38,172 bases of DNA from a virus. A program made the position numbers and the translations under genes. The notes under the pieces are model-generated. The model saw only the letters and a program-made list of their open reading frames with translations, did no database searches and was not told the origin of the DNA. Below, piece after piece: positions 33,321-38,172 of this stretch. Within the stretch, counting starts at the first letter, position 1; every line of letters begins with the position of its first letter. Where the stretch lies: IMG/VR virus record IMGVR_UViG_3300025141_016189, positions 1 to 38,172 of that record, one strand, 5' to 3'.

Positions 33321-34646
33321 GTGGCACTTTCAGATACCAGTAAAATTAACATATCGATTAAGAAGCTCAGCGGAAAAGCACAAACTTCAAATGATAAAGA
33401 TTTAGCAAATGAAGGTCTTCCTACGGGTCTTACGCTTTCAGCAGAGACTATTTTTGGCGACCAGATTCCATCAGCACCTAATAGTTCAGCATACTATACT
33501 ATTACAGAGGGAGTTGCAGAATATCTTCGTCTTTCTGCATCTTTCATTCCTGGAACAGATACTTCTAGTGGGAGACATGCTTTCGCACTTCAGCTACCAG
33601 ATGATTATGAATCACAGTCATCAAATCCCAAGAAGGGTGCATATCCATTTTTAAACAAGCAAGTTGTCTATATAACTAGCGGATCTCTGCAACTTATTCC
33701 TACTGCTTTCGCAACTGGATACGAGGGAAAACCCTACCACACGGGAAGCGGTGAAACTGCAATACCCGTTCTTGATGCAAGAGATTGGAATTTAGATTAT
33801 TTTAACGGAATATTCTTTCAGCAAGACCCTCCTGCAACAGGAGATAGTAATCAAAATCCAAGATATATTGATGCATTTTTGTATATTGGAGCTTCTGTAA
33901 AAGATAAGACTGCAAGTAGCGGTGGAGGAGATCCGAATGCTCAATATCTAGTTCTTTCTGCTACTGGATCTCTTCCAAATGAGAGAGTTTTTACAACTGG
34001 GCTAGGACTCTCTGCCAGCGACGGGGGCGCGGGAAGTGCATATACAGTAGCTATAAGAGATTCTATTGTTGCTACATTGACTGGTTCTCAATTTTCTGGA
34101 AATGTTGGAATAACTGGATCTTTTGGAGTTACATCTACATCTATATTTGGAACGGGAAGCAGTTTGTCAGGAGAAGATAACAACTTTTTCGTTTCTGGCG
34201 CAATTGGATCTCGAGGAACTGCCATAAGAGGATTATCAGTTTTCGGAGGAGACCTATTTTCTTCTGGAACTCTCTTTGCACCTAGCGGTTTGAGCGGATC
34301 TCTTACGAGGCTGATAGATGGCTCTAGTTATCTTGTGGCGGGATCTGGGATAAACATAACAAGTTCTTCAAATGGAAGCATTACAGTAGCAGCAGGGGCT
34401 TCTGGAAGGTTAAAATTTAACAAAGTAATAACTTCTAATATTTCTTCCGGAGATGATTGTGATGTATCTGCTAATTTTAGTGCTGCAAGTTACTCTTTTA
34501 ACAGAGTTGATATTTTTGTAAATGGGCAGTTGTTATATAGCGGTTCTCAAAATGATTATTTATTAAATACTTCCAAAACAGGTAGTATTCACTTCAATTT
34601 CGACCTATTTAAAGATGATGTAGTAACATCTATTATTAACGACTAG
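33321..34646 (+). CDS. Fibre-like structural protein
   Basis: A 441-aa protein from GTG 33321. The N-terminal half has TSKINISIKKLSGKAQTSND and DARDWNLDYFNGIFFQQDPP, a pattern I associate with phage adhesion or attachment modules. The middle is fibre-like, with repeated Gly-Ser-Phe strands (TGSQFSGNVGITGSFGVTST), then DGSSYLVAGSGINITSSSNG, which matches the preceding fibre. The last 70 residues (VDIFVNGQLLYSGSQNDYLL, then IHFNFDLFKDDVV) are closely similar in layout to the end of the 594-aa protein at 34989. It is likely a fibre or fibre-connector subunit. Low sequence complexity makes finer assignment unsafe. Confidence 0.6.
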   Translation: MALSDTSKINISIKKLSGKAQTSNDKDLANEGLPTGLTLSAETIFGDQIPSAPNSSAYYTITEGVAEYLRLSASFIPGTDTSSGRHAFALQLPDDYESQSSNPKKGAYPFLNKQVVYITSGSLQLIPTAFATGYEGKPYHTGSGETAIPVLDARDWNLDYFNGIFFQQDPPATGDSNQNPRYIDAFLYIGASVKDKTASSGGGDPNAQYLVLSATGSLPNERVFTTGLGLSASDGGAGSAYTVAIRDSIVATLTGSQFSGNVGITGSFGVTSTSIFGTGSSLSGEDNNFFVSGAIGSRGTAIRGLSVFGGDLFSSGTLFAPSGLSGSLTRLIDGSSYLVAGSGINITSSSNGSITVAAGASGRLKFNKVITSNISSGDDCDVSANFSAASYSFNRVDIFVNGQLLYSGSQNDYLLNTSKTGSIHFNFDLFKDDVVTSIIND

Positions 34647-34654
34647 GGTTTTTC

Positions 34655-34882
34655 ATGCCATCCAAAAAATATACGACATCTGATATCGGTCTAGCATCTT
34701 ATATAATGCTTAAAGGCGGTAAGCTATTGTCAACTGGACGCGGCAGGCAAGGATATGAGATAGTATTTGATGATTTAGATGGAAAATGTGGACTTCTTGC
34801 AGTCGAATATTTAAATTCTGAGTTTACCAAGTATGATATGTACTCAAAAAACTTAAGATTATTATTAAAAAATCAAATCTAG
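34655..34882 (+). CDS. DUF5659-like small protein
   Basis: A 75-aa protein with AGGG before its ATG. KKYTTSDIGLASYIMLKGGK followed by a hydrophobic beta strand (GYEIVFDD), LLAVEYLNSEFTKYDMYSKN matches the pattern of the DUF5659 family (xTSDxxLAxxLxxxGxxL...xxFxF), a small domain of unknown function common in phages. It sits between two fibre-like genes and may be a chaperone or minor structural piece, but nothing in the sequence proves it. A 106-nt gap follows with pyrimidine-rich text (CTTTCTCTCTCTCG) but no clear hairpin. Confidence 0.6.
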   Translation: MPSKKYTTSDIGLASYIMLKGGKLLSTGRGRQGYEIVFDDLDGKCGLLAVEYLNSEFTKYDMYSKNLRLLLKNQI

Positions 34883-34988
34883 TTGATATATAGAGTTGTT
34901 CTTTCTCTCTCTCGTTTTTATTATTTTAAAATTGTATTTGTCAAATTAGTTGTTTTCCTAAAGCTATTAAACAAAAAAGGAGAACAAA

Positions 34989-36773
34989 ATGGCTATTAAA
35001 TCACAAATTAGATTACAGCAACTAACAGGTTCTGTAGGTAATGCAGTCGGTAAAATTAGAACTGACATTGCCAAAACCACCATGGCAGCAATTCTTGCAC
35101 CAGATCTTTCTGGATCACTTGGTGTTATTGCTTCTGCACTTGGTCGTATTCACGGTAAAGCAGCCAGTGAAGCATTCAATAACGATACTGGTACTTTCTA
35201 TACTAACATTCTACCAGATTCCGCTGGAAATATTAGTCTAGGTTCAGCATCACAAGAGTTCGGCGATCTTTTCATCGCTGACGACAAGAAAATTCAACTT
35301 GGTTCTGATCAGGACTTCGTCCTATGGTACGACGAAGCTGGTATTAACAGAGCAGTCGTATCTGGTTCTAACCTTCAGGTCGAATCTGGATTGGCACTCG
35401 AACTTGGTAGTGCAGGAGTATCCCTGAAAAACGTATCCACGGGTTTTCTTCTCGATGGTGCTACTGGCTCTGAAATTCAGCTTGCTGACGGACTTCTAAC
35501 TCTGGACCTTAACGGTACAGATGTTCTTGACGGTCTTCTAGTTGACTCTGAGGGAACAATTACACTTGATGCTGCTGCCAATGATGCTGGTGCAATTATT
35601 CTCAACGCATCCAATGCTGGCGCATTAACACAGATTCAGAGTGCAGGCACTGCAAAGCTTGTTGTTTCTGCTTCACAGGTCTCGATCCATGATCAAGCTC
35701 GTGTTCAAGATGTAACGGCTACAACGAGCAAATCAACTGGTGCTCTCGTTGTTGATGGTGGTGTTGGTATCGGTCTTGATCTTTACGTCGGCGACGACGT
35801 TTTCCTCAAGTCTGACTCTGCAGTTCTTAACTTTGGTCTCGGTGATGATGTAAAATTCTCACACAACGGTACAACTGGTATGATCGTGAGCTCTGCAGGT
35901 ATTTTCAAAGTCACTGGCTCCTCTGAATTTCTTGTCGATGCAGTTGGAAGAGTCGACCTTAATTCCCAGGCTGCTGCTGGTCTGGCTGGTACTGCACTAG
36001 TCCTTTCCGCATCTTCAGGCGCTGTCAATATTGATGCTACTGCTGCTATTGGTATTGAGTCATCTGGTGGAGCAATCAGTGTTGGTGCTGATAACGTTGC
36101 TCAGAACATTAGCATTGGTACAGCTGGTGCAAGAACCCTTATCGCTCTTGGTAGCTCCGCTGCCACAGAGACTCAGATCGAGGGAACTCTTGTTGATGTT
36201 AACTGGGGTGCTACCGGTGGTATCTTCGCTGGTGCTGGTCCTGCAATCCTCGACTCTACAGCTTCAGCTGCTATTGTCTCTGGTACACTTGCTGTTGCCC
36301 TTTCTGGCTCAAGCATCTCCTTCTCTACAGATGGTGGAATGACTTCAGCTGGTGGCCCGATGGCTGGTAACATGGCGTTTTCACTCGACCATGATGAGTT
36401 CGTAACATTCCGCTCCAAGCCTATCTTTAGCGCTGGAACATCAATTATTGGTGCTTTCAATGCTCTTGCTACTGCTGCTGGCGGTGGTACAATTGGAAAG
36501 GCTATTATCACAGGTTCGGCTGTTACCAAGCTTCAGCTCACTGGAGCAGGAATGGTCGACGGCGGTGGTTTCACCAGAGTCATCGACTTATCAGAAGCCA
36601 CTCCAGGTAATACCGAAGTCTATGTTAACGGTCAGTACCTAGTATCAGGTACTAGCAGTGCTGGAACTGATGGTGACTACGGTGTAGATTACGCTGACCC
36701 AGGAGCAATTAACTTCCAGTTTAGCCTCCAGGCTGACGACGTTGTTGTTATTAAGACGACTGCTGAGCAATAA
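34989..36773 (+). CDS. Abundant fibre/surface structural protein, higher GC
   Basis: A 594-aa, Ala-, Gly-, Ser- and Val-rich beta protein, with no cysteine and very few tryptophans. An N-terminal helix region (SQIRLQQLTGSVGNAVGKIR) precedes repeated beta segments such as STGALVVDGGVGIGLDLYVG, a motif widespread in phage fibre shafts, then NISIGTAGARTLIALGS. The C-terminal TEVYVNGQYLVSG...GAINFQFSLQADDVV module is shared with the 441-aa protein at 33321. AAAAAAGGAG gives a strong ribosome binding site, codons favour GGT, GCT and C-ending forms, GC is roughly 45-50% by eye against about 35% around it, and two hairpins follow. All point to very high expression late in infection. Fibre, head decoration or tail-surface protein cannot be told apart. 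Confidence 0.65.
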   Translation: MAIKSQIRLQQLTGSVGNAVGKIRTDIAKTTMAAILAPDLSGSLGVIASALGRIHGKAASEAFNNDTGTFYTNILPDSAGNISLGSASQEFGDLFIADDKKIQLGSDQDFVLWYDEAGINRAVVSGSNLQVESGLALELGSAGVSLKNVSTGFLLDGATGSEIQLADGLLTLDLNGTDVLDGLLVDSEGTITLDAAANDAGAIILNASNAGALTQIQSAGTAKLVVSASQVSIHDQARVQDVTATTSKSTGALVVDGGVGIGLDLYVGDDVFLKSDSAVLNFGLGDDVKFSHNGTTGMIVSSAGIFKVTGSSEFLVDAVGRVDLNSQAAAGLAGTALVLSASSGAVNIDATAAIGIESSGGAISVGADNVAQNISIGTAGARTLIALGSSAATETQIEGTLVDVNWGATGGIFAGAGPAILDSTASAAIVSGTLAVALSGSSISFSTDGGMTSAGGPMAGNMAFSLDHDEFVTFRSKPIFSAGTSIIGAFNALATAAGGGTIGKAIITGSAVTKLQLTGAGMVDGGGFTRVIDLSEATPGNTEVYVNGQYLVSGTSSAGTDGDYGVDYADPGAINFQFSLQADDVVVIKTTAEQ

Positions 36774-36786
36774 TCTATAAAAATTT

Positions 36787-36841
36787 AGAGTTTTTTAATT
36801 AAAACTCTGGGATCCTGGTTTACTCCAGGATCCCTTTTTTT
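36787..36841 (+). terminator. Double hairpin, strong Rho-independent terminator
   Basis: Two hairpins stand back to back. The first pairs AGAGTTTT (36787-36794) with AAAACTCT (36801-36808). The second begins at the next base: GGGATCCTGG (36809-36818) pairs perfectly with CCAGGATCCC (36825-36834), followed by seven T (36835-36841). The second is a textbook terminator for the 594-aa gene. The first has a T-rich left arm and may add to termination or protect the RNA 3' end. Confidence 0.92.
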
Positions 36842-36848
36842 ATAATTA
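36841..36848 (+). promoter_or_regulatory. Candidate late promoter TATAATTA (site 2)
   Basis: Begins at the last T of the terminator T-run and lies 28 nt before the ATG at 36877. A new transcript is needed after the strong terminator, so a promoter is expected exactly here. Same octamer as at 17637 and 38129. Confidence 0.45.
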
Positions 36849-36876
36849 AACAGTTAAAATATTAAAGGAAAGCTTA

Positions 36877-37350
36877 ATGGACTTTATTGAAAAGATTGAC
36901 AAAATGATCAAAGACGCAGAAGATGAAATGCAAAAGTGTCTCATTCTACGAGGAAACAAGAAGAGGCATGCTGACTATGTTTCAGAGCGCGTAAATGCTC
37001 ATATTAGAGAAGTTGCAAAAAATTATCCCGATGATCCTACTAGATCTCTAGCAGAATCTTTATCAAAAGTACCAGAATTTATATCAGATTCATTTGACTA
37101 TCTTGATCGTGTTCATTTAAATGCAACTGTTGCAATCAATGCTTACCAAAAAGTAAAAAATGAATATATTGCTCAGAAAAATGAAGAAGCCCAGGCAAAA
37201 GATAAAAAAGCTGAAAAAAAACCCAAACCAGCAAAAAGAAAATCTACTAGTAGAAAAAAAATAAGAGAGACAGGGACTCGACCCGATGATAATCTTAAAT
37301 CTAGAAAGAAACCTTTAAAAGATGATAAAGAAAATAGCCTAAACTTATAA
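36877..37350 (+). CDS. Helical protein with lysine-rich tail
   Basis: A 157-aa protein with AAAGGAAAGC before the ATG. Residues 1-105 are helical (KIDKMIKDAEDEMQKCLILR, then VHLNATVAINAYQKVKNEYI) and could form a coiled coil; the last 50 are extremely basic (AKDKKAEKKPKPAKRKSTSR and KSRKKPLKDDKEN), like nucleic-acid-binding or histone-like tails. No family recognised. It begins a new transcription unit after the terminator. A DNA-condensing or scaffold role is possible but unproven. Confidence 0.55.
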   Translation: MDFIEKIDKMIKDAEDEMQKCLILRGNKKRHADYVSERVNAHIREVAKNYPDDPTRSLAESLSKVPEFISDSFDYLDRVHLNATVAINAYQKVKNEYIAQKNEEAQAKDKKAEKKPKPAKRKSTSRKKIRETGTRPDDNLKSRKKPLKDDKENSLNL

Positions 37351-37353
37351 TTT
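37346..37353 (+). promoter_or_regulatory. Possible promoter variant TATAATTT
   Basis: One base different from the TATAATTA sites, overlapping the stop of the lysine-rich gene and 24 nt before the TTG at 37378. Similar text occurs elsewhere in coding sequence, so confidence is low. Confidence 0.2.
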
Positions 37354-37377
37354 TGAATAATTATTGACAGGGTTTTC

Positions 37378-38082
37378 TTGTCAAAAAATAAAAGAAATAC
37401 TAGAAGAAAAATAAGAAGTCTTAAATCAAAGTATTTATTTTTCAAGTCTTCCCTGGATGAGATACAATCTCTTCTTCTAGAGTACGAGTCTGAATGGGAT
37501 AGCGATAGAAGCTTTATTTTAAAATATTTTTCTAATTATGGCCACTCTGAATCAGGTAAAACAGGTGAAAATAGTTCAATTTGTCATTCTAGCGTTGATT
37601 TTAATTCAGAAAAATACTTTGAAAGCTCTGCAGACAATCACCCAAAGTTAAAAAATAATGATATACTGCCCAAGGATGAAGCTCCGCCCTGGGCCAAGAA
37701 ACTTTATAAACAGATAGCACTTAGGACACATCCCGATACTCTGGGAGAAAGTTCCGATAAGGAACATCTTTCTTCTATTTTTCAAAAAGCTGCTTCAATA
37801 ATGAAAGATGGTGACTATAGTGCACTAGTAGATATTTGTATGGATTTGAATATTTCAATTGAATCTTCTGATAATTACTTTATAAAAATACTTACAGATA
37901 GGATTAAAAATTTAAGACATAAAATTTTAAAAATTGAAGAAAGCCCTTCTTGGTTATGGGGTGAAAGTTTTGGAATTACAGATATAAGAATTGAAATGAT
38001 TAAATCTCTTTTAAAAAATTATAAACTAGAGCTACCCGATGATGATATAATCAAAGAAATAGTGGACAAAATTGAAAATTGA
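37378..38082 (+). CDS. J-domain-like protein (HPD motif)
   Basis: A 234-aa protein from TTG 37378, with AGGG upstream. The N-terminus is basic. Residues 103-155 resemble a J domain: a helix PWAKKLYKQIALRT (104-117), the HPD signature (118-120), and a second helix EHLSSIFQKAASIMKDGDYS (129-148). In DnaJ, HPD stimulates the ATPase of host DnaK. Helix I of a full J domain is not clear, the region before it (50-100) is serine-rich, and the C-terminal part (WLWGESFGITDIRIEMIKSL) has no zinc-finger or client-binding domain. It could recruit host DnaK to virion assembly. Fairly confident in the motif, less in the function. Confidence 0.65.
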   Translation: MSKNKRNTRRKIRSLKSKYLFFKSSLDEIQSLLLEYESEWDSDRSFILKYFSNYGHSESGKTGENSSICHSSVDFNSEKYFESSADNHPKLKNNDILPKDEAPPWAKKLYKQIALRTHPDTLGESSDKEHLSSIFQKAASIMKDGDYSALVDICMDLNISIESSDNYFIKILTDRIKNLRHKILKIEESPSWLWGESFGITDIRIEMIKSLLKNYKLELPDDDIIKEIVDKIEN

Positions 38083-38128
38083 CTATTCTATTTTTAAAAA
38101 GTGTTATTTTCAACTATTTTTTTAAATG

Positions 38129-38136
38129 TATAATTA
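38129..38136 (+). promoter_or_regulatory. Candidate late promoter TATAATTA (site 3)
   Basis: Third exact copy of the octamer, in the gap after the J-domain gene, preceded by TG and 21 nt before the GTG at 38158. Position relative to the next start agrees with the other two sites. Confidence 0.4.
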
Positions 38137-38157
38137 TAGTTGGCAAAAGGTGAAAAA

Positions 38158-38172
38158 GTGGCAGGTATTCTT
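38158..38172 (+). CDS. Start of a further gene, cut by the window end
   Basis: GTG 38158, eight nucleotides after AAAAGG, would begin MAGIL and runs open to the end. An in-frame TTG at 38140 is a possible earlier start but has no ribosome binding site. Five residues are too few to identify a product. Confidence 0.3.

Noticed and set aside
36173-36529. Minus-strand open frames within the 594-aa fibre gene (also 35783-36028)
   Set aside because: High GC and biased codons of the fibre gene leave few stops on the other strand; no ribosome binding site or domain.

Overview
The window reads as part of the genome of a T4-like tailed phage (contractile-tail myovirus), most likely marine. Reasons: every supportable gene is on the + strand and packed with short overlaps; base composition is AT-rich; GTG and TTG starts are frequent. 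Recognisable T4-type proteins are present: a late sigma factor (gp55-like), a probable small terminase (gp16-like), a baseplate spike (gp5-like), a gp25-like wedge and a gp6-like wedge. The host cannot be fixed from the sequence. A large sugar cassette next to virion genes is known from marine T4-like phages, which makes a marine Gram-negative host plausible.

Region 1 (1-9733) is a cell-surface-sugar cassette of about twelve genes: the tail of a HAD-type phosphatase, two NAD-dependent epimerases, a cytidylyltransferase, a probable glycosyltransferase, a GNAT/FemAB-like acyltransferase, a formyltransferase, a shortened DegT aminotransferase, a WbqC-like protein, a polysaccharide-deacetylase-like protein, a Gfo/Idh/MocA oxidoreductase and a short UDP-sugar dehydrogenase. 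Together they could oxidise, aminate, acylate or formylate and activate a sugar, probably to remodel host surface polysaccharide. The last epimerase overlaps a QueF-family protein (9723-10151) that lacks the catalytic cysteine of nitrile reductases. I consider this the most intriguing gene in the window.

Region 2 (10260-14996) holds a Cas4/RecB-type PD-(D/E)XK nuclease with four candidate Fe-S cysteines, two GT4-type glycosyltransferases (the first containing a perfect 32-bp palindrome), a small membrane protein, the gp55-like sigma factor and the probable small terminase.

Region 3 (14997-36773) is the baseplate and fibre module: gp5-like spike, a hydrophobic cysteine-rich protein, a zinc-ribbon protein, a 60-aa protein, gp25, gp6, then four large structural proteins in the place where T4 carries gp7-gp12 (DNRLRE-like, LamG plus tail-protein-I-like, unknown, LamG), then fibre-like proteins sharing modules. 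The last fibre gene has markedly higher GC and optimised-looking codons, its own strong ribosome binding site, and ends at two back-to-back hairpins.

Region 4 (36841-38172) has a lysine-rich protein, a J-domain (HPD motif) protein and the start of one more gene. An octamer TATAATTA, close to the T4 late promoter TATAAATA, lies 19-28 nt upstream of three gene starts and may be the site used by the gp55-like sigma factor. No tRNA, CRISPR array, insertion sequence or integrase was seen, and there is no gene-free stretch longer than about 110 bases.
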